DNA of 64,000 bases from DATLGB01 sp963724135 (GCA_963724135.1 CAVRTA010000004.1:310001-374000); one strand, 5' to 3'. Shown: positions 27,401 to 34,265, numbered from the stretch's first letter. The notes: a model not told the origin generated them from the letters alone. Numbers and translations are program-made.

Positions 27401-27798
27401 CGCTGACCTGGTTCGACGGCAAGCGCCGGCTGGGCCGGGGCGCCGAGATCAACGTCCGCGGCCTGTCGCCCGGGATCCATCGGATCAGGCTGGTCGGCCG
27501 CGACCGCTTCGGGCGGACCGGCAGCACCACGGTCCTGGTGCGCGTCTCCGGCGCGGCTCCGAGCTTCCTGTCGCTCAAGGCGCCCAAGAGGATCGCTCGC
27601 CGGGCCCGCCGCGTACGGCTGCGCGTGGCCGCGACGGCCAAGGCCGTGCTGAAGGCCGGCGGCCGCCGCTATCGCGTGGGCCTCAAGCCGCGCACGATCC
27701 GCGTGCGGGTCAAGCGCGGAAAGGGCGACGCGGCGCTGACGCTGGTGCTCAAGGCCGGCGGCAAGCGGACGAGGACCCAGCTCATCATCCGGCGCTGA
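21409..27798 (+). CDS. giant secreted NHL-propeller / Ig-like-repeat / metzincin metalloprotease protein
   Basis: 2129 residues with a signal peptide (LVTLLAFAALAPGARA). Residues about 45-625: many NHL repeats (IAIDSDGSVWVADSNNNRVVKFD), enough for two propellers. About 635-1277: one generic Ig-like domain, then about six tandem repeats of 100 residues with the shared motif VPVSGxxPGxNPV...TPTxxGTA...ETYxVRVTQ. About 1360-1757: metalloprotease domain with HELSHGLARNH (His1651, Glu1652, His1655, His1661) and a Met-turn DVMSYC (Met1721), the metzincin layout. The remainder has Ig-like sandwiches and a basic tail. Probably an extracellular matrix or polymer-degrading enzyme. It overlaps the convergent hydrolase by 14 bp. 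The function of the repeats is inferred only. Confidence 0.9.
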   Translation: MDRHPRRTLWLVTLLAFAALAPGARAADTDCPGAAGPCPFQGVSLLAPPSPDSVDRPVDAAINPATHDIYVSDRFGYDVKQYASDGTFIRRFGSRGHHPGQLDQPSGIAIDSDGSVWVADSNNNRVVKFDAQGNILAVFGGSQGSADNQLKLPEAIAIGPDGHLWIADTVNNRVVELAADGTFIRKFGSSASGPFGPASGTAPGEFNHPTGIAVAANGDVWVADWLNNRLQRLPSGTTTWETYGANGGLPSGGFVPSGSGPGEFFMPRDVAVAGGILYATDLNHTQRLSSGVWTELSALPGDGLGVADNRAVIVDGDERTVTVLNQADGTPVALAHAIEPPATELESPQAVATDGSGHLYVADTDRDRIVKLDATTGNFMGAFGGPGNGDGQLNGPWGVATLGSHVFVADTSNSRIQEFDENGAFVAKYGQQGSFGPAGSFDSPHGLAVAPDGSLVVADTGNNRIQRSNAARTSWTVIGGRSDSNQGTAVGEFHFPNDVAVSAAGDVWVTDGANHRIQKLPNGSSTWSAFGGTSSGFGDGQFSNPRGLDLTPDGAHVVVADTNNARVQRLSASTGAFDTKWGTSGDIGGCPGEFNSPWGMAVDPDGNVLVSDDIGRRITRFRFNGATSLSVCDHTDPALSPASPANDAAVSSTPDFTVHGGTAAGDDDEVLVRIYRKTGIREEVVRSLSSTSQSGGTWTVTWAGPPLDDGNYTWDAQQSDAGGNLAVTGRRGFTVGTPAGPELALTHLNNGVAVSGNAPGANPVIDDDTPTFSGTAENGAGDATAVTVRLLRYTGTEFVTYSDTTVQRDPDGEWHATFDVPLQPNTFAVRVSQATDHGHVVAADWWLQVTALTVAELNTGVPVSGLSPGPNPVLYDHTPTFSGVALVIPGAATQVTVHLDRWNGSTWVADVHTFTTAANANGLWTATAPAMIDETWQVRVTQQTPGGLRESRPWWFQLKTDPALAITHLDEGVPVSGNPPGANPLFFNASPVIKGTASVTGSSQVTVHYDRNSTSGFVNDVVVKTVARDPNTGAWQATASLTPETYRVRVTQDGQESASWFFQIKADPPLAVTQLDTGVGTSGNPLFYHRNPAIKGTASIKPGVTDEVVIHLDQNSPTGFKNDYLIARVKRDANGSWQAPNLGLPDETYRVRVTQGSASSDSHLFQIKRSPDLAITQLADGVPVSGSAPGPNPVITDSTPTIKGTAGIRPDQPANLVLHFDRYDGAKFVPDARTMAVTRDGNGNWSATPSTPLPIETYQVRVTQGSAASANWWFHYARADLAPTVTIRRPLPGTQGDYRHNDVIAADFSCNDDVQVASCTGSGSLIDTSTVGNHSYKVTARDNTGKVTESKVDYVVKARRAREGIVVQGVEVSQGVQSANMVNLDSYKNHPGISFQTQAGEYNGVNLVRSKRALARVYVSKDASVRKDGLTVRLYVFSGGAKKTFRGMLTPTMPWDSGVIDVSDKPIADKRRQALGAYAFMIPGNMLTDRTDLVAVAVPDSIPDPMQCGECSVANGFAVTDIVPLLSHGWKFEFWRFGDDQPSVVDDVVGALEIMPVAENKVVIPGEYTAQFPVESDWEKAFEMLREYDVERGGDAPYDYAVGVAAPDVRNANSGTVRMQKSCYGFLNLKCQHHPVALLSQDNSRAGAALHELSHGLARNHAGCGDTGDKVGVDLDEWLPDKKGYLQGFGADLDDFEGGTYTIKDGLSPLLKGAKRQYDVMSYCSPGNERNWTSPAGWESMLYYLRQNSKRAARLRSARQAPAQPTLAVNALLDGSNVTITGVSPGPAVMGASDSPVRAIARNAAGTVLADVPMAIDPIESPHSAPSSAAALSAGIPAAATTVDITFGGAVLATRSRSARPPAIAVTSPAPGAVVGKADNVLVGWQAGDADGDAVEVRVEYSRDGGATWGLITASQTGASASLDRGLFGRSSQARVRLTANDGWNETSVVSEVFRSLGTPPATVITSPRSGVRIGSDNVLGLTGQGTDDAHAQLPAKALTWFDGKRRLGRGAEINVRGLSPGIHRIRLVGRDRFGRTGSTTVLVRVSGAAPSFLSLKAPKRIARRARRVRLRVAATAKAVLKAGGRRYRVGLKPRTIRVRVKRGKGDAALTLVLKAGGKRTRTQLIIRR

Positions 27799-28519
27799 GG
27801 ACGCGACGGGCGACCCCGGCGATCGTCGCGCGGCCGTACTCCTGGTCGGGGCCGCGCGTGAGGATGGCGAGCGCGACGCGCCTGCGGCCGCGCTCGAGCA
27901 GCGCCACCTGATGGCTGATCCCGCGCCTCCAGCCGCCCTTGAAGAGGATCTTCAAGCCACGCCGCTCGGCTGCGGGCGCGATGCCCCACCGCTGGCGCTC
28001 GACGATGCCGGCGAGCAGGTCGCGCGCGTAGCGGCGGTGCCGGCGCGGGACGAGGCGGTCGATACGGGCGAAGAAGCGCGCCTGGTCCGATGCCGCGACC
28101 GTCCCCTCGAACAGCGTCCCGAGGCTGTCGAAGTAGCGCATGCGCGCAAGCTGGGCCACGTAGTCGAGCGCGAGCGATCCGTGGCGCGCGAAGAGCCTCC
28201 GCGCGGCCTTGTTGCTCGAGCGCCTGATCATCCGTGAGACCAGGCGCTGCTCGGCCCCCGTGAGCGCACGTCCGCGCGCTCCGCGCAGCACCGCCACCAT
28301 CAGCATCGCCTTCGACATGCTCGCCGCCGGATAGGTGCGCGTCTCGTTGAAGCCGCGGATGCGCCCGCGGACCGTTCTCACCGCAAAGCTCGGATCGCCG
28401 TCCCTCCGCGCGATCCAGGCCTGCGCCTCGGCGATCGACGCCTTCGTCGTCAGCCGCTGCGCGGCCTCGGCTGGGAGTGCCAGCGCAATGGTCAGCAGGC
28501 CGATGGCGAGCGGGCGCAC
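27785..28519 (-). CDS. beta-lactamase-fold serine hydrolase (class A-like)
   Basis: 244 residues from GTG 28519, signal peptide AIGLLTIALALPAEA. The three motifs of penicillin-recognising serine enzymes are present: SxxK as SMSK (Ser67, Lys70), SxN as RRSSNKAA, and KTG-like KGGW. The class A omega-loop Glu motif is not evident, so beta-lactam hydrolysis is uncertain; a peptidase or an unknown hydrolase is as likely. It overlaps the end of the giant metzincin gene and diverges from rsbQ with 38 bp between starts. Confidence 0.78.
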   Translation of the reverse strand: MRPLAIGLLTIALALPAEAAQRLTTKASIAEAQAWIARRDGDPSFAVRTVRGRIRGFNETRTYPAASMSKAMLMVAVLRGARGRALTGAEQRLVSRMIRRSSNKAARRLFARHGSLALDYVAQLARMRYFDSLGTLFEGTVAASDQARFFARIDRLVPRRHRRYARDLLAGIVERQRWGIAPAAERRGLKILFKGGWRRGISHQVALLERGRRRVALAILTRGPDQEYGRATIAGVARRVLSAG

Positions 28520-28557
28520 GCGGAGATCGTGCCATCCGTCAATAGGCTGCGGCGGTG

Positions 28558-29361
28558 ATGCCCGCCCCCATCGCGACCCGCAACAACGTCACCGAGCACG
28601 GCGTCGCCGACGGCCAGCCGATGCTGTTCGCCCATGGCTACGGCTGCGACCAGGAGATGTGGCGCTACGTCTGGCCGCCGTTCGCCGACCGGTACCGGAT
28701 CGTCCTGTTCGACCACGTCGGTGCCGGCGGCTCGGACGCGTCCGCCTACGACCGCGAGCGCTACGGGTCGCTCGAGGCCTACGCCGAGGACGTGCTCGAC
28801 ATCTGCCGCGAGCTCGATCTCACCGACGTCGTCTTCGTGGGCCACTCGGTCAGCGCGATGCTGGGCGTCCTGGCCGCCGCGGCCGAACCGCAGCGCTTCT
28901 CCAAGCTCGTCCTCATCGGCCCGTCGCCGCGCTACATCGACGACACCGACTACACCGGTGGCTTCACGCGCGAGGACATCGAGGGACTGCTCCAGTCGCT
29001 CGACTCCAACTACCTCGGCTGGTCACAGCAGATGGCACCGGTGATCATGGGCAACGCCGAGCGGCCCGAGCTCGGCGAGGAGCTCACCAACAGCTTCTGC
29101 CGCGCCGACCCGGAGATCGCCCGCAACTTCGCGCGGGTGACCTTCCTCTCGGACAACCGGGGCGACCTCGCGCGAGTTGCGACGCCCAGCCTCGTCCTGC
29201 AGTGCTCCGACGACGTGATCGCCCCCGACGCGGTCGGCGAGTACGTCCACCGCCGGCTCGCCGGGAGCCGCTTCGTCAAGCTGGCCGCAACGGGGCATTG
29301 CCCGAACCTCAGCGCGCCCGAGGAGACCATCGCCGCGATCCGGTCGTTCCTCGACGAGTGA
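28558..29361 (+). CDS. rsbQ: RsbQ-like alpha/beta hydrolase (energy-stress sensor partner)
   Basis: 267 residues from ATG 28558 (GTG 28555 adjacent). Close in pattern to Bacillus subtilis RsbQ and plant KAI2/D14 hydrolases: HGYGCDQEMWRYVWPPFADRYRIVLFDHVGAGGSD, nucleophile Ser97 in VGHSVSAM, Asp219 in LQCSDDVIAP, His247 in TGHCPNLS, and the lid helices IEGLLQSLDSNYLGW. In B. subtilis RsbQ is a required activator of the phosphatase RsbP under energy stress, probably by processing a small hydrophobic ligand. The next gene, overlapping by 4 bp, is a PAS-PP2C phosphatase, so the rsbQP arrangement is conserved. Confidence 0.92.
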   Translation: MPAPIATRNNVTEHGVADGQPMLFAHGYGCDQEMWRYVWPPFADRYRIVLFDHVGAGGSDASAYDRERYGSLEAYAEDVLDICRELDLTDVVFVGHSVSAMLGVLAAAAEPQRFSKLVLIGPSPRYIDDTDYTGGFTREDIEGLLQSLDSNYLGWSQQMAPVIMGNAERPELGEELTNSFCRADPEIARNFARVTFLSDNRGDLARVATPSLVLQCSDDVIAPDAVGEYVHRRLAGSRFVKLAATGHCPNLSAPEETIAAIRSFLDE

Positions 29362-30491
29362 CGGACGGGGCCGAGTCCGCGGAGGAGCTCTTCGAGGACG
29401 CGCCCTGCGGCTACCTGTCGACGCGCCCCGACGGCACGATCGTCCGCGTCAACCGGACCTTCGAGACGCTGACCGGCCACGCGCGAGGCGAGCTCGTGAA
29501 CCGGACGCGCTTCCAGGATCTGCTCGCCCCGGGCGCGCGGATCTACCACGAGACTCACATGGCGCCGCTGCTGCGCATGCAGGGCGCCGTCCGTGAGATC
29601 GCGGTGGAGATCGTCTGCGCCGACGGCTCGCGGCTGCCCGCGTTCGTCAACTCCGTGCTGGTGCGCGGCGCCGACGGCGAGCCCCACGGCATCCGCACCA
29701 CGGTCTTCGACGCCGTCGACCGGCGCCGCTACGAGCAGGAGCTGCTCGAGATCACGCGCCACGAGCAGGACGTCGCACAGCAGGTCCAGCGCAGCCTGCT
29801 GTCCGGCGAACTCCCCCAGGCCGCCGGCCTCGAGCTCGACGCCGCCTACCGGCCCGCGACGGCGGACGTCGCGGTGGGAGGCGACTGGTACGACGCCTTC
29901 TGGCTGACCCCGGGCGAGTCCGTCGGGCTGGTGGTCGGCGACGTCGTCGGCCGCGGGATCGCCGCCGCGACCACGATGGGCCAGCTGCGCAGCGCCGTGC
30001 GTGCCCTGGCCACGACCGGCCTCGGACCCGCCGCCCTGCTCGAGGCGCTCGACGCCTTCGCCGGCCGTCACCGCGTCGGCCGCATGACCACCCTCGTCTA
30101 CGCGCAGCTGACGCTGGCGAGCGGCGACCTGCGCTACGCCTGCGCCGGTCACCCTCCGCCCGTCGTCGCCCCCCCGGGCACCGACCCGCACCCGCTCTGG
30201 GCCGGCCGCTCGATCCCCCTCGACTGCTACGACCGCGTCCAGACCCGCGACGAGGCCGTCGCCACCCTGACCCCCGGCAGCGTCCTGGTGCTCTACACGG
30301 ACGGGCTCGTCGAGCGCCGCACCGAGACGCTCACGGCCGGCATCGACCGCCTGCTCGTCGCCCTGGCCGAGCATCGCCACGAGCCCGTCTCCGTCTGCGC
30401 CTCCGCGCTCCTGCACGAGCTCCGCGATCCCGAGCACGCCGACGACGTCTGCGTCCTCGCCCTGCGCCTGAATTCTGGGCAGCCCGCCTGA
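29358..30491 (+). CDS. rsbP: RsbP-like PAS-PP2C serine phosphatase
   Basis: 377 residues from GTG 29358 (GTGA overlap with rsbQ). PAS domain about 8-115 (LFEDAPCGYLSTRPDGTIVRVNRTFETLTGH), coiled-coil linker (RRRYEQELLEITRHEQDVAQQVQRSLL), SpoIIE/PP2C domain about 150-372 with metal Asp residues in AVGGDWYDAF, VVGDVVGRG and the final HADDVCVLAL. By homology it dephosphorylates an RsbV-type anti-anti-sigma factor to switch on a SigB-like response. No rsbV, rsbW or sigma gene is in the window, so the target must be elsewhere. Confidence 0.9.
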   Translation: MTDGAESAEELFEDAPCGYLSTRPDGTIVRVNRTFETLTGHARGELVNRTRFQDLLAPGARIYHETHMAPLLRMQGAVREIAVEIVCADGSRLPAFVNSVLVRGADGEPHGIRTTVFDAVDRRRYEQELLEITRHEQDVAQQVQRSLLSGELPQAAGLELDAAYRPATADVAVGGDWYDAFWLTPGESVGLVVGDVVGRGIAAATTMGQLRSAVRALATTGLGPAALLEALDAFAGRHRVGRMTTLVYAQLTLASGDLRYACAGHPPPVVAPPGTDPHPLWAGRSIPLDCYDRVQTRDEAVATLTPGSVLVLYTDGLVERRTETLTAGIDRLLVALAEHRHEPVSVCASALLHELRDPEHADDVCVLALRLNSGQPA

Positions 30492-30518
30492 CCGTTGGTA
30501 TCCTGGTGCGTTCCACGC

Positions 30519-30592
30519 CGCGGGGTGGAGCAGTCAGGTAGCTCGCCGGGCTCATAACCCGGAGGTCGCGGGTTCGAATCCCGCCCCCGCTA
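30519..30592 (+). tRNA. initiator tRNA-fMet (CAT)
   Basis: 74 bases, full cloverleaf. Acceptor CGCGGGG pairs with CCCCGC and leaves the C1/U72 mismatch typical of bacterial initiator tRNAs of Actinobacteria. Anticodon arm CCGGG-CTCATAA-CCCGG has the three consecutive G-C pairs that mark initiators; T-arm GCGGG-TTCGAAT-CCCGC. CCA is not encoded. Its 3' end is the left half of a 14-bp direct repeat whose second copy is at 32399. Confidence 0.96.
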
Positions 30593-30596
30593 TTCG
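30583..30596 (+). repeat. putative attachment site copy at tRNA 3' end
   Basis: GCCCCCGCTATTCG: the last ten bases of the initiator tRNA plus four bases. An identical 14-mer stands at 32399-32412, where there is no tRNA, as expected for the two ends of an integrated element. Confidence 0.6.
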
Positions 30597-30843
30597 TTTT
30601 GACGCTGACGGTCAGGCCCTCTCTCGGAGGGCTCAGGCGGCGGTCGGTGTCCGCGAGCTGCTGGCGGAGCTTCGTCGCCGCGGTCTTGCCGGTGCGTTCG
30701 TTCGTGCTGCGGTGATCACGCAGCTGCTTGCTGAGCTCGTCCGGCTGATCAGGTTCGGCACGCGGACGACCGCGGTGAGCGCGACCGGGCCCTTCGCCAC
30801 GAGTATCAGGGCCGTAGACCGCAACCAGTTCCACAGCAAAGCG
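30597..30843. other. non-coding or degenerate stretch inside the tRNA-bounded island
   Basis: 247 bases between the tRNA-proximal repeat and the DUF5067 gene. Contains a small hairpin CCCTCTC-ggAGGG near 30618-30632. Minus-strand readings give a short charged stretch (TGKTAATKLRQQLADTDRRL) that vaguely recalls the C-terminal coiled coil of recombinases, which would fit a decayed integrase, but this is too short to claim. No intact gene. Confidence 0.3.
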
Positions 30844-32220
30844 TCAGCGCAGCGCGCTGGTCACAACTCCTTCGTACTCCTTCGCCTGACTCGGGGTGAG
30901 TTCGGTGGCCAGTCGCAGAAGGACCGTGCCGTGCAGATAGCTGTACTCGGCGAAGAGCGGGCTGCTGCTGGTGATGCCCTTCAAATATCTGTAGCGCCTC
31001 TTGGCTGCGCTCTCAGACTTGAACATCTCCAGGCTTCCGCCGTCTGACACGTCAAAGTCGCCCAGCCCGTCTTCCACCCGGCCGTCGAACCAGCTGACCT
31101 TCGCGTGGTATTGGCCGGGTCGACCGAGGAGATCGTTCTGGTCGGTCTTCGCGTTCCAGAATCGGGTCTTCCCGATCGGAATGCCGGCCTCTTTGAACTG
31201 TGCGACCAGCGACTTAGAGGTAGGAGCAGCTTGGCTCGTTCGCGCCGCTGCCGGTGATTGCTCGATCTCGACTGCGCCGTTCGAGCCCAGCGTGTACGTG
31301 GCCTTCCCGATGACGTCATCCAAACCCTCGATCGCAACGAGTTTCACCGGCGTGACCAGGTCGTCGAGTTCGTACGCCGTCGCGTTCTCGACGGTTCCGC
31401 CCTTCTTGATGTTCTCGGACTGGCTGTCGAGGAATCGGTCGTCCGGCAGCGAGCCCACATCGAGCTCGTTCACGGCATTGGGGTTGTTGTCCTGATAGGC
31501 CTTGAAGTTGAGAATGAAGGCGATATTCGGGTCGATCCTGTCGCCGGACAGGTTCGTGGCCTCGTACCAGAAGGCGATGACCGGCTTCTTGCCGTGCGCG
31601 TTGCCCTTCTGGCCGGGCTTGATCACCTGGTAGCGCGTGATCTGAACCTTCAGTTCCGAGGTGGTGAGCACTCCGTTCTCGAAGGTCGGCCCCTCCTCCG
31701 CGGCGGACTCCTGCACCGGTGGCTTCGCCGATGCGGGTTGCTCTGCAGCAGGCTCGACGCTCTGCGACGGCGTCGCCTGGTTAGACCCGGCCAGCTGGCC
31801 GTCATCGGGACTCGTCGCACTGTTCGCATATCCGACGACCGCCAGAAGCAACAGACCCGCAGCCCACCAGCGCTTCATCTGGTACCAGGACCGCTGCGCC
31901 TTGGCGTACGCCTTCGCGGCCGCCGCTTGCGCCTTCGCTTCGCGCCTCGCAGCGGGAGCAACGACGGCTGGGGCGTAACCGGCCGGCGGCCCGGTCGGCG
32001 GGGGTGGCTGCTGCGCGAAGTCAGCCTGAGGTGGGGGAGGCGGAATCGCCACGGAGGCCGTGAAAGTCGGAGGCGGCGGGGTCTTCATGGCAGCCGCCGT
32101 GGAAGGCGGAGCCGGCGTGTGGGGCTGGCCGGCAGACTCGGCCGCGGCCGGCTCGACCGGAGTCTTCGGCTGCGCGGAAGGAGGCCCAAACGAGTGCGGA
32201 GCGGTCTTCTGATCGGCCAT
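30844..32220 (-). CDS. membrane-anchored DUF5067-type protein
   Basis: 458 residues from ATG 32220 (32232 and 32268 are in-frame alternatives; none has a clear ribosome site). N-terminal 100 residues are Pro/Ala-rich, then AKAQAAAAKAYAKAQRSWY, one membrane helix (WAAGLLLLAVVGYA), a low-complexity linker and an outside domain about 190-310 with the DUF5067 pattern: VIKPGQKGNAHGKKPVIAFWYEATNLSGDRIDP, NELDVGSLPDDRFLDSQ, KKGGTVENATAYELDD. A second, C-terminal domain (NDLLGRPGQYHAKVSWFDGRVED) is unknown to me. DUF5067 is common in low-GC Gram-positives and Bifidobacteria. Base composition is visibly less GC-rich than the neighbours, consistent with transfer. Confidence 0.8.
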   Translation of the reverse strand: MADQKTAPHSFGPPSAQPKTPVEPAAAESAGQPHTPAPPSTAAAMKTPPPPTFTASVAIPPPPPQADFAQQPPPPTGPPAGYAPAVVAPAARREAKAQAAAAKAYAKAQRSWYQMKRWWAAGLLLLAVVGYANSATSPDDGQLAGSNQATPSQSVEPAAEQPASAKPPVQESAAEEGPTFENGVLTTSELKVQITRYQVIKPGQKGNAHGKKPVIAFWYEATNLSGDRIDPNIAFILNFKAYQDNNPNAVNELDVGSLPDDRFLDSQSENIKKGGTVENATAYELDDLVTPVKLVAIEGLDDVIGKATYTLGSNGAVEIEQSPAAARTSQAAPTSKSLVAQFKEAGIPIGKTRFWNAKTDQNDLLGRPGQYHAKVSWFDGRVEDGLGDFDVSDGGSLEMFKSESAAKRRYRYLKGITSSSPLFAEYSYLHGTVLLRLATELTPSQAKEYEGVVTSALR

Positions 32221-32398
32221 TCGCTTGGGCATCGGCCCGACGCGCTGGCCGCTTGAGATACAGGTCATGGGTGCGACGGTCCCATTAGACCCCGGGGAGT
32301 GTTGAGACGACCGGCGTTGCGAACGTCGCGGGCGCGGATCGAGCGGCTTTCCGCTCTGTGAGCGGATTCGTGGCTGGTCACCGTTGCGAACGGAGCGG

Positions 32399-32412
32399 GC
32401 CCCCGCTATTCG
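32399..32412 (+). repeat. putative distal attachment site copy
   Basis: GCCCCCGCTATTCG, identical to 30583-30596. It lies 32 bp beyond the stop of the SDR-like gene at 32445 and is preceded by repeats of TTGCGAACG (near 32308 and 32383). Confidence 0.55.
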
Positions 32413-32444
32413 CAGTTCCGTCGCAGGGTGGCCGAGCGCTGATC

Positions 32445-33374
32445 TCAGCTGCGCAGGTCCGGATCCTCGGCGATCGCCTTCTCGAGTGCCTCGCGGAAGC
32501 CCTCGGGCCGGACGTCGAAGAGCGCGGCGCCCGAGGGGTCGGTGACGACGGTGTCCCCGGAGAGCCCCTCGACGAGCGGGCGCGCGACGGCGGCGTCGAC
32601 GGGCGTGACGAGGCCGATCCAGAGCGACGAGAGCCACGGCGTGAGCAGGGGAACGGGGATCTGGGGGCGGCGGCGCTTGCGCAGCGCCTCGGCCATGAGG
32701 TGCAGCATCTCGCCGTAGGTGACGACGTCGGGGCCGCCGATCTGGATCTCGCGGTCCCCCGCCTCGACGTCCGGTGCCGCGGCGAGATAGGCGAGCACGT
32801 CGTCGATCCCGATCGGCTGGGTCTGGTTGCGCAGCCAGGCCGGGGCGATCATCGCCGGCAGTCGCTCCACCAGGTAGCGGAGCGTCCGGTAGGACTCGCT
32901 GCGCGCACCCACGACCATGCCCGCGCGGAAGTACGTGAGCGGCGGGCCCTCCTTCTCCAGCAGGCGGGCGGTGCGGTGGCGGCTGCGGAGGTGCTTGGAC
33001 TTCGGGTTGTCGCCCAGGCCGCCGAGATAGACGACGCGCGCGACCCCCTCCTGCTTCGCCACGCGTGCGAACGCCTCGGCCGCTTGGCGCTCGCGCTCCT
33101 CGAAGGAGGCGTCGCCGCCGCGGCCCATCGCGTGGATCAGGTAGTAGGCGACGTCCACGCCCTCGCCCATCCCGCGCAGGGACTCGGGTCTGAGGGCGTC
33201 GCCCTCATGCAGGTCGAAGCCGGCTTCGGCCAGATGGCGCGCGCGCTCGCGGCTGCGGACCATGCAGCGGACGTCCCAGCCTCCCTCGGTCAGGCGTTCG
33301 GCCAGCTTCCCCCCGACGAAGCCGGTGGCGCCGGAGACAAGGGCCGTGCGGCTCACCGGCGCATCATCGCGCAT
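32445..33374 (-). CDS. NAD(P)-binding Rossmann (NmrA/SDR-like) protein
   Basis: 309 residues from ATG 33374; GTG 33356 would give the more usual start just before the Rossmann strand. Dinucleotide motif TALVSGATGFVGGKLAERL, then DLHEGDALRPESLRG, VARVVYLGGLGDN, and the active region SRHRTARLLEKEGPPLTYFRAGMVVGARSESY. The pattern is that of atypical (extended) SDR proteins of the NmrA/complex-I-assembly type, which often lack catalysis. The C-terminal part (LTPWLSSLWIGLVTPVDAAVARPLVEGL) is the portion seen in actinobacterial homologues. Substrate unknown. It sits at the right edge of the tRNA island. Confidence 0.8.
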   Translation of the reverse strand: MRDDAPVSRTALVSGATGFVGGKLAERLTEGGWDVRCMVRSRERARHLAEAGFDLHEGDALRPESLRGMGEGVDVAYYLIHAMGRGGDASFEERERQAAEAFARVAKQEGVARVVYLGGLGDNPKSKHLRSRHRTARLLEKEGPPLTYFRAGMVVGARSESYRTLRYLVERLPAMIAPAWLRNQTQPIGIDDVLAYLAAAPDVEAGDREIQIGGPDVVTYGEMLHLMAEALRKRRRPQIPVPLLTPWLSSLWIGLVTPVDAAVARPLVEGLSGDTVVTDPSGAALFDVRPEGFREALEKAIAEDPDLRS

Positions 33375-33487
33375 CCGGGACGAGCTCCACGGCGCGGACG
33401 CCGCGGCGGGCCGAGCTCGCGACCTGGCGTAGGCTTGCGCCCAGAGGCCGGCCACGGGGTCGGTTGACTCAAACCAGGGGGTCAGCG

Positions 33488-34213
33488 GTGCAGCTGCGAC
33501 GTGCCGGTGCAGAATCGCTGGGGACGTTCGTGCTGGTGTTCGGCGGCGTTGGGGCGGCCGTCATCGCCGGCGAAGCCATCGGCGCGCTCGGGGTCGCGCT
33601 CGCGTTCGGACTGTCGCTGCTGGCGATGGCGTATGCCGTCGGCCCGATCTCCGGATGCCACATCAACCCGGCGGTCACGCTGGGGTTGCTGGTATCGCGG
33701 CGCATCGACGTGCGCGAGGCCGCCAGGTACTGGATCGCCCAACTGGCCGGCGCGCTGCTGGCCGCGGCGGTGCTGGCGATCATCGTGAAGGCACGATCGG
33801 GCGGCTATGACTTCTCCGAGCAGGGCTTCGGAGCCAACGGTTACGGCAGTCACTCGCCCGAGGGCTATCCGGTGGGTGCGGTCTTCCTCGTGGAGGTCGT
33901 GCTGACCGCCATTCTCGTCTTCACGGTGCTGGCCGCCACGGACAGGCTGGCCAGCGTCGCGTTCGCCGGCATCCCGATCGGCCTCGTGCTCGCCCTCGTC
34001 CACCTCGTCGGCATCCCGGTCGACAACACCTCGGTCAACCCGGCCCGCAGCTTCGGACCGGCCGTCTTCGTCGGCGACTGGGCGCTCGAGCAGCTGTGGC
34101 TGTTCATCCTCGCCCCCCTGGTCGGCGGGCTGCTGGGCAGCCTGCTGCACCGCGTCCTGTTCGCGGAGGCCGAGCCCGTGGGCCCGGACGAGTCGGCGGT
34201 CGCCGCCGCCTGA
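33488..34213 (+). CDS. aqpZ: AqpZ-like aquaporin
   Basis: 241 residues from GTG 33488, chosen because AGGGGG lies 6 bases upstream (TTG 33464 is also open). Six membrane helices and both NPA half-helices: GCHINPAVTLG and TSVNPARSFGPA. Selectivity-filter residues read as in E. coli AqpZ (His in LVHLVGIPVDN, Thr and Arg in NTSVNPARS), which predicts a water channel rather than a glycerol facilitator. The ALEQLWLFILAPLVGGLLG segment also matches AqpZ. The stop is 78 bp before the copper-type regulated gene. Confidence 0.9.
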   Translation: MQLRRAGAESLGTFVLVFGGVGAAVIAGEAIGALGVALAFGLSLLAMAYAVGPISGCHINPAVTLGLLVSRRIDVREAARYWIAQLAGALLAAAVLAIIVKARSGGYDFSEQGFGANGYGSHSPEGYPVGAVFLVEVVLTAILVFTVLAATDRLASVAFAGIPIGLVLALVHLVGIPVDNTSVNPARSFGPAVFVGDWALEQLWLFILAPLVGGLLGSLLHRVLFAEAEPVGPDESAVAAA

Positions 34214-34265
34214 ACCCGCATCGCCTGAGGCGCGCCCACGGCTCGCTCGCGCCCCGCCGGCCGAT

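Larger units (their letters stand above)
30583..32412. mobile_element. small island integrated at the initiator tRNA
   Basis: About 1.8 kb bounded by exact 14-bp direct repeats, one of which is the tRNA 3' end. It contains one gene of lower GC content and unusual family, plus a non-coding remnant. No intact integrase is visible, so it would be a stranded or satellite element. The repeat length is short, so chance remains possible. Confidence 0.5.

Noticed and set aside
29023..30437. Large antisense frame opposite rsbQ-rsbP
   Set aside because: Shadow of the two coding genes; no start context or domain.
30480..30834. Minus-strand frame across the tRNA reading GGGIRTRDLRVMSP
   Set aside because: This is the familiar false translation of the antisense strand of an initiator tRNA, not a gene.
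32425..32460. tRNA-Ser/Leu-like 5' half (GCAGGGTGGCCGAGCG)
   Set aside because: No anticodon arm, T-arm or 3' acceptor follows; the sequence runs into the SDR-like gene.
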